Assembly (NCBI GenBank): GCA_029237695.1
Contig: JAQRGA010000154.1
Span: forward strand, 1-64,000
Source of the DNA: Conchocele bisecta
Lineage: Eukaryota > Mollusca > Bivalvia > Lucinida > Thyasiridae
DNA: 64,000 bases
Direction of reading: 5' to 3'
In this document: positions 11,249-20,602 of the stretch, piece by piece
How positions within the stretch are numbered: the first letter of the stretch is position 1
Layout of the letters: each line of letters opens with the position of its first letter
Position numbers and translations under genes: made by a program
The notes under the pieces: model-generated
Told to the model about the DNA's origin: nothing
The model's input: the letters and a program-made list of their open reading frames with translations, nothing else
The model's database searches: none

Positions 11249-11283
11249 GAACATTTATTTGTACATGTATATGCACATAATTA

Positions 11284-11712
11284 TGTGACTGTGAAATGGG
11301 GCTTATGGGTTTTGCGACAGGTGTAGATCCAGATCAGCCTGTGCATCCGCACAGTTTGATCAGGATCTGCACTGTTCGCCATTCCACAAATGAAACACCC
11401 GCCATATTTCTAACAAGCAGTGACAGTTACATCTGGCTATATCCCTATTTTAGGGTAAGGGACCGAGTGACTTTGGTGTGGTATGGACCTGGAACCAGGT
11501 CAGGTTATTCTAATTTCAGGGCTAAATATTTTATTTTTTTCGATGTAAATATTCAGTTCTTATTTTGGGATATCCCCCACCCCCCAATGCAGCATGTTAA
11601 AACGGGATCGAACCTGTTTGCCCGGCCTTACATGACCTTAGCTGTTGATAGACCGTTAGACACCAATACACAGACACTAATCCATAAGCCCCATTTCTCC
11701 CGTCCTAGCCAA
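11284..11712. mobile_element. MITE, 'GGGGCTTATGG' family, with SINE-like insert
   Basis: Left end GACTGTGAAATGGGGCTTATGG and right end CCATAAGCCCCATTTCTCC are inverted. The core GATCAGCCTGTGCATCCGCA is shared with copies at 20142 and 46654. Positions ~11450-11690 instead resemble the SINE body at 14.7-15.0 kb (ctaatttcagggct, cccggcctta, agctgttgatag), so a SINE seems to have inserted. Confidence 0.6.
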
Positions 11713-11724
11713 ATACATGGTGTG

Positions 11725-11875
11725 TGACACATAATTTGTGTCGAGCCCCTTGCCGAAAGCGAGACATAGTGATCACAATGACGTCCGGGTGTCCCTGCGT
11801 CCGTCCGTGCGTCCGTCCGTGCGTCAGTCCGTCCGAAATCTGCGTTAAAGTTTGTAAATACCTTATATCTCCAAG
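11725..11875 (+). repeat. Repeat fragment with (CCGTCCGTGCGT) run
   Basis: The segment contains ccttgccgaaagcgagaca and a short imperfect tandem of gtccgtccgtgcgtc near 11800-11835. It resembles the ends of larger repeats at 38.6 and 42.9 kb, where ggacggac runs occur. Not coding. Confidence 0.4.
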
Positions 11876-11883
11876 GTGCATGC

Positions 11884-12300
11884 TCACGTGGTTACAACAA
11901 CAACAACAACAATGGCTGAAAGTGTTGAAAAAAGCGCGCCCACTACAAAGTAAGTATTATTTTATATTTTCCTTAATATGCAATGGATTTTGATTAAATA
12001 AGACGCAGCAAACGCGTCTTCATGAGCTGCATTTGGTGGTCCCGGGAGTTCGGCACATACTTCTGTCGTTTTTGCGAATAATCGATTTCCGTGCCAGTAG
12101 ACACGGACATCGATTCTTCGCAAAAACGACAGAAGTTTGGGCCAAAGTACCGATACCACCAAATGCAGCTTTATAACCAGACGCGTTTGATGCGCCGTAC
12201 TTCATCAAAATCCGTTACATAATAAGGACAAAATGCGTACTTTGAATCGAGGGCTACTGAAAGTTTCAGTACTTGTTGTTGTTGTAACCACGTGATCATA
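11884..12300. mobile_element. Foldback element, GATCACGTGGT ends, copy 2
   Basis: Same structure as 9091-9538: CACGTGGTTACAACAACAAC at the left, GTTGTTGTTGTAACCACGTG at the right, and the core TCGTTTTTGCGAAxAATCG hairpin. Terminal 'cacgtgatcata' is retained. Confidence 0.75.
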
Positions 12301-12526
12301 CACCTTGTATCTCGGCAGTCCTAAGTCACATTGACTTGAAACTTCATATACTATCAGTCATCATCCATATATTCATGCCGTATCCCACTCATGCGGCCCA
12401 TGTGCCCAAGGTCCAGGTCAAACGACTTAAGTTTGCGTTAATGTTTTCAGATACCTACTATCTCTGTAACCGTAAATCAGATTTGCTTGAAACTTCGTAT
12501 GCTGGTGGATACGACCACATTCGTCT

Positions 12527-12765
12527 AGTTGCGAAGGTAACTTGCAATCTACTCCCTTACGAACGGTACACGAGTAATTGCAAGAGTTACCGTTCGCAAC
12601 TAGGGGGTTGTCCTATTTTTTAGCTCTTCGAAAAGCACTTTCCTGTGTTTGTTTTACTGCATTTAAATTCAGACTCCAACTGGTGGTAAACTGTGATCTA
12701 TGTAAACTCCGTGGCTGAACGGGGGGGGGGGGGGGAACCCCCTCCTCCAGATCCGCCCCTGTGGA
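12527..12765 (+). mobile_element. Truncated CAGGGG-type element with internal hairpin
   Basis: Positions 12602-12763 match 35135-35298 (gggggttgtcctat, aactggtggtaaactgtg, G-tract, then cagatccgcccctg). The hairpin 12527-12602 (GTTGCGAAGGTAACTTGCAA / complement) lies at the same relative place. The left terminal repeat seen in the 35-kb copy is absent. Confidence 0.6.
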
Positions 12766-12884
12766 TGGCCATCACTATAACGCATTCAGTCGCTAGGCTA
12801 ATTTAGAGACGTACCTTTATTTTTGAAGTTATAAAATTAAGAAATTTAATAAATATTTGCCTAAAGACCCATCTAATGCAGGAT

Positions 12885-13110
12885 ATTTAAAATAACTCCG
12901 GGGGGGGGGGGCATGCCCCTGGACTCCACACCCCGACCGCTCCCACTTAGTGTACTCCCTCACTTTGCCAACTCCATTGAGGTTGCGAACAGTAACTTGC
13001 AATCGGTACGGGAGTATAATGCAAGAGTTACTGTTCGCAACTAGCTCCATTTTATCACCCAACTTCAGCTTTAGACAGGGTCTGGCGACGTCGCTGGAAT
13101 TATATCTGCA
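12885..13110 (-). mobile_element. Element related to 55.5-55.8 kb, with hairpin
   Basis: The reverse complement matches 55,530-55,775: a G/C-tract with ggactcc, the ggtcgggg motif, TTGCGAACAGTAAC hairpin arms (12983-13043), then cttcagctttagacaggtctgg. Two copies in opposite orientation show a transposed family. Its ends are not defined. Confidence 0.55.
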
Positions 13111-13173
13111 AATGCAGCTTGCCGACTAATGTAGCTATTACCACGTCATGGTTTGACAGAAGTCTTACGTCCC

Positions 13174-13339
13174 CAGGGTGTCCGATTTAGAGAGGTGTCA
13201 CTGTAAATCAGGCATGTGACTATTCTGAGGCGTATGTGTGTGCTTAACGATCATGAACATACTTTCTATGACCAAGAAATCCATCAAAATAGTGTTTCTG
13301 ATGTGTCCTTTGTGTCCGGTTTAGAGATGTTCCACTGTA
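13174..13339. mobile_element. MITE, 'CTCTCTAAACCGGACACC' family, copy 2
   Basis: Left end cagggtgtccgatttagagag and right end tgtccggtttagagatgttccactgta match 640-817, including the interior aaatcaggcat...gaccaagaaa. The outermost left part is missing. Confidence 0.6.
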
Positions 13340-13388
13340 TTGCGTTAGGCTGCTACTCTATGCATGTATGGAGTCGACGACCCGTGCT

Positions 13389-13854
13389 GTACAGTAGCGC
13401 TTTTCTGCAGGCCAACTATACGTACTATACCAATACTATACGTATACTATACCAATACGATATGTTTTCTATACGATATGCATATAATATAAACGTACGG
13501 TATGTTTATATACCGTACATACCAACCAATATCGTATATATATACCATTCAAATCGTACGTTTATACGATTTGTATACATGTGTATAATTCTGGTACGTT
13601 TGTATCGTACAAACATACCATATTTGGGTGTATTCATACCATATTCCGTACGGATATCGTATATACGAACGGATATCGTATGTGTGCATACTATTCGTAT
13701 AGTATGTTTGTACTATACGACGATACGGTACAAACATACCAATATTATATGAGCATACGATATGCTCATTAAATATACCAATACTATACGATTACGATAT
13801 GTATACGATATTAGTATATACAAATAGGTAAGGAGCAGAAAAGCGTTACTGTAA
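13389..13854. mobile_element. TIR element filled with cryptic TACGAT-like repeat
   Basis: Ends ACAGTAGCGCTTTTCTGC and GCAGAAAAGCGTTACTGT are inverted repeats. The 400 bases between are built of scrambled short words (atacga, accaata, tatacc, gtacaa) with many local palindromes. The reading frames across it are by-products. Confidence 0.65.
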
Positions 13855-13869
13855 AATGACATATGTTGT

Positions 13870-14306
13870 TTAAAGGTACATGCCCACTCAGTTGGCACAA
13901 AATGTTCTTTATATGAATTAAATAGGTGTATAATTGTGTCACTATTCCACCAGTTCCATATATTTTACTGATCATGCTGATAGTGATTGATACTGTTGTA
14001 TCAGACTATTTTTCATATGCAAATGAGGCATAATACTTTTTCTTTTAATTTATCTAATAAAATAAAGCGTTGCCTGAAAAAATAATATTTTCAACAGATT
14101 ATAAAATATGATCATTGTACATCAAAACATAAATACAGAGGATAAATAGTAATGCCGTTAACATTGTAAGGAAACACGGTTATCGCCCCTGATATCAGTG
14201 TGGAAATTTACGTCTGGTATAAAACTTATAATACTGCCAATCAATACGTGGGGTAATGGTGAATGAAAGAACAGTATTTGACTACTGAGTGGACATGTAC
14301 ATTTAA
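13870..14306 (+). mobile_element. TTAA MITE family 2 (AGGTACATGCCCACTCAGT), copy a
   Basis: TTAA at 13870-13873 is followed by AGGTACATGCCCACTCAGT; the right end is ACTGAGTGGACATGTACAT then TTAA (14303-14306). Interior landmarks are ggaaacacggttatcgcccctg and ccaatcaatacgtggggtaa. Further copies: 15334, 33700, 35451, 43932. Confidence 0.78.
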
Positions 14307-14368
14307 GGCTGCTACTGTACGGGGGCGTCGTATGACAACCGGTGTGAATGTACATACATGTATGTTGT

Positions 14369-14674
14369 TTAACCCTCACTACGCGGAGAAGGAAATTGAC
14401 TTGTCGTCTGCTGTTTTTCATTTTTGCCTTAATTCTTAACAAAAAAACTGTTTTGACAGCACAGGAGAGTCGTCTCCAAGGAAATTGACTTGTTCGTCTG
14501 CTGTTTTTCATTTTTGCCTTAATTCTTAACAAAAAACTGTTTTGACAGCACAGGAGAGTCGTCTCCAGTGGAGATGATTCTCATGCGCTGCCAAAATAGT
14601 TTTTTATCGAGAAATATTGAAAATAAAACATATCCAGCAGACGACATACTTTAATTTAGCGTAGTAAGGGTTAA
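14369..14674. mobile_element. TTAA MITE family 3 (CCCTCACTACGC ends)
   Basis: TTAA plus CCCTCACTACGC on the left pairs with GCGTAGTAAGGG plus TTAA on the right. Inside is a ~90-bp direct duplication (14388-14478 and 14479-14570, ggaaattgacttg...gagagtcgtctcc), facing one inverted partner. Partial relatives carrying gtcgtctgctgt are at 45449-45582 and 58819-59009. Confidence 0.75.
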
Positions 14675-14675
14675 G

Positions 14676-15013
14676 GCTGCTGTTATACTTGGATGTCCCG
14701 AACGAACTATTCGTGGGTTCGATCCTTGGTGGTGGGTGGTTGGTCGGGCGAACGTGATGGCGTAAATCAACAAATGGTGTGGCGAGGACCTGTCATCAGA
14801 TCAGGATTATTCTGATTTCAGGGCTGAATATATACTTTTTTTATTGTAAATATTCAGTTCTGATTTTGGGATCCCCCCCATTTGTACATGTACTTGAGCA
14901 TGTACATGCACTTGTACATGTACTTTATTGGATTTAGTACTAAACCCATTGACCCGGCCTTAAATTACATTAGCTGTTGATAGGCAGTTAAAGCCCAACA
15001 AACAAACAAACAG
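14676..15013 (+). mobile_element. tRNA-derived SINE candidate with box B
   Basis: The head contains a perfect Pol III box B, GGTTCGATCC, at 14716-14725. The body includes gattattctgatttcagggct, agttctgattttgggat and cccggccttaaatta. The tail is (acaaa)n near 14998. Other members: 11450-11690, 16615-16745 (head-side only), 36040-36395 and 40529-40985 (minus). Confidence 0.6.
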
Positions 15014-15065
15014 CGATCCTCGGTGTGGATTACCATATGTTATTTATCCCTGCTAAAAAGCTTGC

Positions 15066-15276
15066 TTAACCCTTTCACCCCTAAGTAACTGGAATTGATT
15101 TTGATGTGTTAAGTTTGCAACTAATCCAACCGTCACAAAAAAGATTCCAGTCCAGTTATGAAAAGGGGATGTATGATTATTTCTTGCAAAAAGTGCAGAC
15201 CCTGATGAGCCGGCTCATCTAAATCTACACTGTTTGCCAATACCAAGATACAGGTCTGTGGTATTGAAAGGGTTAA
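15066..15276 (+). mobile_element. TTAA MITE family 1, copy 3
   Basis: Starts TTAACCCTTTCACCCCTAAG and ends GTATTGAAAGGGTTAA, the most perfect terminal pair of the family. Core: AGTGCAGACCCTGATGAGCC, then gagccggctcatctaaatctacac. Confidence 0.82.
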
Positions 15277-15333
15277 CCCATTCACCACTATAAATGGCAT
15301 AGCTTGGAAAATGCATTGTTCTCGACTCGTTCA

Positions 15334-15721
15334 TTAAAGGTACATGCCCACTCAGTAGGCACAAAATGTTCTTTATAGGAATTAAATAAGTGTCACTATT
15401 TCACCAGTTCTAAAAGTTACGAGTGTCCGCTATACATATATAATCATTTAGTAACATTTATTTTTACGGATAGTGACGCGCGGTGGTATCAGGCTAATTT
15501 CATATGATAATGAGGCATGCTATGTTTTAATTATTTATAATAATTAAATACGTCACCTGAAAAAAATAATATTTTATTGGCATATAAATATTACTAAATG
15601 ATTATATCTGTATAGCGGACACTCGTAATTTTTAGAACTGGTGGAATAGTGACACAATGATACACTTATTTAATTCCGATACGGAACAGTTTGTGCCTAT
15701 TGAGTGGGCATGTACCTTTAA
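15334..15721 (+). mobile_element. TTAA MITE family 2, copy b
   Basis: TTAA, then AGGTACATGCCCACTCAGT at the left; TGAGTGGGCATGTACCT and TTAA at the right (15718-15721). A partial member continues directly (15718-15863, ending cgtgtaccTTTAA), so two copies abut and share a TTAA. Within copy b, ctgatagtgacgcgcgg-like arms are themselves inverted. Confidence 0.78.
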
Positions 15722-15870
15722 GGGGAAACACGTCCGATATAAAATATATGATAATGCCAATCAATATGTGGGGTAACGTTCAATGAATGTTTATTTTGCC
15801 AGAAAAGGTATCAGATGATATAAAGAACAATGTGTGTCTACTGAGTGGGCGTGTACCTTTAAGCATGTAT

Positions 15871-16113
15871 ATTTATCCCGTAAACACAGTGCGTATGTGC
15901 CGTGAAACACGGTGCCGTGAAACATTTTTGATATCCAGTCAATACTATGTTTGCATTTTACAGCCATCTGTAGGTGTTGACGGGATAAATAGAATAGTAG
16001 GTTAGTGCCGTGAATGGGAAAAATATCTGGCGCGGCAGAGCCTCGCCCATCCCGTTTCCTGAGCCTTGCCAGATATATTTTCCCATTCACGGCACTAACC
16101 TACTATTCTCTAT
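15871..16113 (+). mobile_element. Composite hairpin element, copy 1
   Basis: Two modules occur in fixed order. Module 1 (15871-~16000) is bounded by TTATCCCGTaAACAC and GTGTTGACGGGATAAA. Module 2 (~16000-16113) is a near-perfect hairpin, AGAATAGTAGGTTAGTGCC...GGCACTAACCTACTATTCT. Same order at 44788, 53703 and 54529. Confidence 0.72.
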
Positions 16114-16134
16114 CTATTTTCCTTATTTCTGAAC

Positions 16135-16200
16135 CAAAGTATATGTTGTGACCACTCATTTGAACGGTCACAACATATACTTCTGATGAGAAATAAAGAA
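16135..16200. repeat. Hairpin, 'GTGACCACTCATTTGAAC' family
   Basis: Arms AAGTATATGTTGTGACC and GGTCACAACATATACTT pair around actcatttgaac; same family as 3087-3161. Confidence 0.7.
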
Positions 16201-16369
16201 ATTATTGAGCCTTGCCGGATATTTTTTCCCGGTAAAGGTGGATACATGTTTCATAGGGTTGCTACTCTATGTCGATGTCATGGCATAGAGTAGATCCCCG
16301 GTTTGGACGACCATATATTGTTTCAGCCTTGTGCTCGGGGTGGATGTCTCAAGACAGACGACACATCCA

Positions 16370-16601
16370 TACGAGACACGCCATGTGATTGTGTACCTTC
16401 GGACATCTGCGTAATTTCAGTAAATACGTTTGCAAAATTTACAATATTTTTCACAAATAAAGTCAAAAGTTGACAAAATGCTCAAGGTGCATGCGAAATA
16501 TACATGTACTCTGAAAATTGTGTAAAATATTGTAAATTTTAAACGTATTTCATGAAATTACGCAGATGACCGAACATACAGAATCACATGGCGTGTCTCG
16601 T
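16370..16601. mobile_element. MITE, ACGAGACACGCCATGTGATT ends
   Basis: The terminal inverted repeats ACGAGACACGCCATGTGATT are perfect at the outer 16-20 bases. Inner arms aatttacaatatttttcac are also inverted. Copies with the same ends: 45861-46085 and 46887-47230. Confidence 0.72.
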
Positions 16602-16749
16602 ATGTCTGACCCCGGTCTGGTGGGTGGATGGTCGGGCGAACGCAACGGCGTAAACTAGCGGTAGAGGTTCCTCCGTGTAGGAATCACGATTTGCCTGGTT
16701 TGGCCATCGGGTACGTTTTTATCTTTGGCTCTTGTCAACCTAGGAGTTG

Positions 16750-18590
16750 AAAAAATGGCGTCACGCAATCCAAGATGGCCACCATCACAAAAGTTGGTAA
16801 AATTCTTAACCATTTTCTCATGAACTGACAAGCCGATCTGAACGAAAGTTTAAACTTTTTATCAACCACTGATGCACTTTCAGATTTGTTAAAATGGTGA
16901 CCCGTGGTTCATATAAAGGTCATTTTTATATTATGACTTCAAACTGCTTTGGTTGGGAGCAATGTGAATGGTAACATTTACGATGGGATTCATCCTTTAG
17001 GGTTCCTATTTTGCACCTGTTCTGGACCTCCGGTGTTCCTAAATAGTATCTGACAGCTAGTTCAAGTTATGCCCTTAATATGTATGGGCTAAGTGATCTG
17101 GCTGAGCGATGCTCATGTGAGCTATTGTTACGTCTTCTCCTCGGTAACCATTGGGCCTATAGTCACCAAACTTCATGGTCATGGTTCTTAGGTAGGGGGG
17201 ATTACAAATTTGTAAAATGACGTCATCACGTAATCCAAGATGGCCACCGTCTAAAAATAGCACCAATTCTTCAAAAATCTTCTTCTCAAGAACCGCCAAC
17301 CAGATTTCGACAAAACTTGGTAGGAATGATCGATATACAATGCTCTTTCAAAGTTGTTAAAATGGTGACCCCCCCCGGGGTCAAAAATGGGCGTGGCCCG
17401 TGGGGTCAAATTTTATTTTTGACCGAATATGGTCATGTCTATATCAAATCGAAGGTATCAACGAGGCGATCACTCTGGTGCATTTTTTGTCGAAATTTGA
17501 TGGTTATGTCATCCAAGATGGCCGCCGAAAGGTCGTTCTTTTATTAGAGATTTCAAAATTCTTCTTCACATGAACCGCTTGGCCCATGATAGCAAAACTT
17601 AAAAGTTATGGTCCATGGGTGAAGCCTTTTCAGATTTGTTAAAATGGAGGTCATCGCTAATCCAAGATGGCCGCCGTCTAAAAATAGCATGAATTCTTAA
17701 AAAATCTTCTTCTCATGAACCGCCAATCGGATTTCAACGAAACTTGGTACGAATGATCGATGTACAATGCTCTATCAAAGTTGTTAAAATGGTGACCCCG
17801 GGGTCAGAAATGGGCGTGTCCCGTGGGGTCAATTGGGGTCAAATTTTATTTTTGATCGAATATGGTCATAGTCGAAATTGGATGGTCATGTCATCCAAGA
17901 TGGCCGGCGAAAGGTCAAACGGTTGTTCTTTTATTAGAGATTTCAAAATTCTTCTTCACACGAACCGCTGGACCAATGGTGGCCAAACTTCACAGTTATG
18001 GTCCATTGGTGAAGCCTTTTCAGATTTGTTAAAACGGAGGTCGTCGCTAATACAAGATGGCCGCCGTCTAAAAATACCACAAATTCTTAAAAAATCTTCT
18101 TCTCATGAACCGCCAGCCGGATTTCGACGAAACTTGGTAGGAATGATCGATGTACAATGCTCTTTCAAAGTTGTTAAAATGGTAACCCCGGGGTCAAAAA
18201 TGGGCGTGGCCCGTGGGGTCAAATTTTATTTTTGACCGAATATGGTCATGTCATATATCAAATTGAAGGTATCGATGAGGCGATTGCTCTGGTGCAATAT
18301 TTGTCGGAATCAGATGATTATGTCATCCATGATGGCCTCCAAAAGGTCCATTTATTCGACATTTTGAACGTTTTTTCTCAGGAACCACATTGCAGATGCT
18401 GGCCAAACTTCATAGTAAGTTAACATCATTGGGTGAAGCATTTTCAGATTTGGTAAAATGAGTCATCATTTAATCCAAGATGACTGCCATCTAACATATC
18501 ACAATTTTCTTTAAACACTTATGAACTCAATGTCACATTCTCCTCTGGTGTTCATGGAGTCAGGTGAGCGAATTAGGGCCATCATGGCCC
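16750..18590 (+). repeat. Tandem repeat, ~400-bp unit, about 4.5 copies
   Basis: The marker tccaagatggccgccgtcta recurs near 17237, 17651, 18042 and (diverged) 18464, giving spacings of about 390-420 bases. Other markers are ttcgacgaaacttggtagga, ttgttaaaatggtgaccccg and gggcgtggcccgtggggtca. Copies differ by indels, so no reading frame persists. Similar sequence is common in bivalve genomes; likely a satellite or transposon-borne array. Confidence 0.75.
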
Positions 18591-18950
18591 TCTTGTTAGT
18601 GCACCCCATACCAGATCAAAACTGTTATAAAGGCTGGGGGAATCATCAGTGTGGGGCAGGCACACTTTCTTACTTTTTGTTTCTGGCGATACAGTTTCAG
18701 TTCTTTAAGTACTTTGATTTGCGTTGGAGAGGGTGACGCCGGTTAGGCGACATAAATTATTTAATGTCTAGACTACATCGAGATGTATTGGAAACAGGCA
18801 ATTTGATGGACATTGAACGTTTTACTAACGTATTTTCATTATTGATTACCTATAGTGTACACGTCTTTCATTAATTAATGCGCACTTTCCATATACATGT
18901 ACATGTATTGAAATGGTAATATATTGTTGTGAATACACTTGTACGTATAG

Positions 18951-19439
18951 CAGGCTGTCCATTATCTATAAATTCCTATACATTCCTATAAATTTGGCAA
19001 TCCCTATATTTTCCCAAAATCCCTATAAATCCCTATATTTTTCAAAAATCAGTAACTAATTTTTGTAAAATGCTCAAAATCAAGTCTGATATTCAACTTA
19101 CTGGTTTATTCTAAACACAGTGCAAGGTTAGAGATGCATTTGACTAAATTATGATCGTATTTACCAGTTTTCTTTGTTTGGATCATTTTTTATCTCATTG
19201 TAAGATGTGTAATTCTGTATTTTCAGCAAACATTTAAAAATTTGCCATCCTTAGTTTACCGGTAGCTGATTGAGATTTTACGTACACACACACATGCCGT
19301 AAAATTGGAAAATATTGAGTTTTGTCCCTATAAATCCCTATTGTTTTGGCAAAAATCCCTATATTCAGTATCCCTATATTTTTGGAAAAAAATCCCTATA
19401 TTCCTATATATTTGGAACCGAAAGTGAATGGACAGCCTG
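18951..19439. mobile_element. DNA element, CAGGCTGTCCATT TIR, 6-bp TSD
   Basis: Ends CAGGCTGTCCATT and AATGGACAGCCTG are perfect inverted repeats. Both flanks are GTATAG (18945-18950 and 19440-19445). Subterminal DNA is a run of 'aatccctata(tt)tt' words in both halves. No transposase. Confidence 0.85.
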
Positions 19440-19445
19440 GTATAG

Positions 19446-20141
19446 ACAAATCCATCGTTGTGATAGATGGACATTTGAAAAGAATACGGCCAACTAATGT
19501 ACATGTAGCAGCTGGTTATCATCTGCTGTGCTGGGGTTTGTAAAACATATAATCTGACCGTTCGTCACATATTGGCGAGTTTTCATGGACATGTTTGGGC
19601 GTAATTGGGCTGGGGGTGGTAGGGGGCGGTGGATTTAACCGAACTGTGGAGAGTTGGCCTGAAAGCGTGAAAGCGGTTGGGGCGAGTTGGCTTAAAGGTA
19701 CTGGGTCTCAGGAAACCCAGAGAGTGGTAAATCATATTGGTAATGAAAGTACTGAACATAGGGTACTACAAGACATCATCAATTCAAGTATAAATACAGA
19801 TTCCAGATATCTATGATCATTATAGATATATTGAAAACTGATTGAAGAGCTATAGTTACAAGAATTCCGCCACGGAAGCGGTGTCGCGCCTGAAAATGCC
19901 TTGTCGGTACAAAATAATGTTGTAGCAGGATTTTTGTTAAAGTTTCTGCATTACTTTGACATCGCCATGTTTACTTCTGTTTTGTGAATGAAATAGTTGG
20001 CCCCGGATCGAGTATATTAAAACATACAAATGACGTCATTGGGGAAACCGCTGACAAAATTTTCAATGTGTTCTTGTCTATAATTATGCCCCTGGTGCGT
20101 TATTATTTTTGTGAAACTTTCAAAGCAAATATGGAATTGAT
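19446..20141. other. No feature recognised
   Basis: Short open stretches (for example 19595-19816) show no known motif, and no repeat boundaries are evident. Confidence 0.45.
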
Positions 20142-20370
20142 GTGTGGCTGTGACCGGAGAAATGGGGCTTATGGGATTTGTTACCAATGATCAAAATAGC
20201 ATACTGATGTAGCCCGATAACGATCTATATTTGTTGTTAGAAACACAACAGATTTTTCTTTGATGGTATGGCGAACAGTGCAGATCCTGATCAGATGGAT
20301 GCACAGGCCGATCTGGATCTACACTGGTCGCACAACTGATAAGCCACATTTCTCCAGTCACAGCCACACA
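20142..20370. mobile_element. MITE, TGTGTGGCTGTGAC ends
   Basis: Left TGTGTGGCTGTGACCGGAG plus AAATGGGGCTTATGGG pairs with the right ...ataagccacatttctccAGTCACAGCCACACA. The core AGTGCAGATCCTGATCAG... is inverted to GATCTGGATCTACACT. Copies: 45227-45442, 46654-46889, 11284-11712. Confidence 0.75.
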
Positions 20371-20602
20371 TCCGTATCTGCACTGAAAATTTTGCCAAAT
20401 TTTGACAAGATTTGTGAAAAATTGAGAAATAATGTTCTCTAAAAATCACATGACATCACAATTAGTCATACTATCCCAGCTTGAATATTATCTAGAGTAT
20501 GCTAAAAGTATGCTAAATATAAGAAACATGCATAAACTTACATATATATATTGGTATATGCCACTGTCCAGAGTAATATTTAATCCTTAAGTATATATTT
20601 GG

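Noticed and set aside
10532..11254. 240-codon minus-strand frame over the 10.5-kb zinc-finger gene
   Set aside because: Antisense shadow of the nine-finger frame, with no motif of its own.
13216..13752. 178-codon Tyr/Ile-rich frame
   Set aside because: It runs through the scrambled TACGAT repeat and across a MITE end; composition is dictated by the repeat.
14716..14725. Perfect box B taken as a tRNA gene
   Set aside because: No cloverleaf with paired acceptor and anticodon stems surrounds it; the downstream body matches other SINE-like copies.
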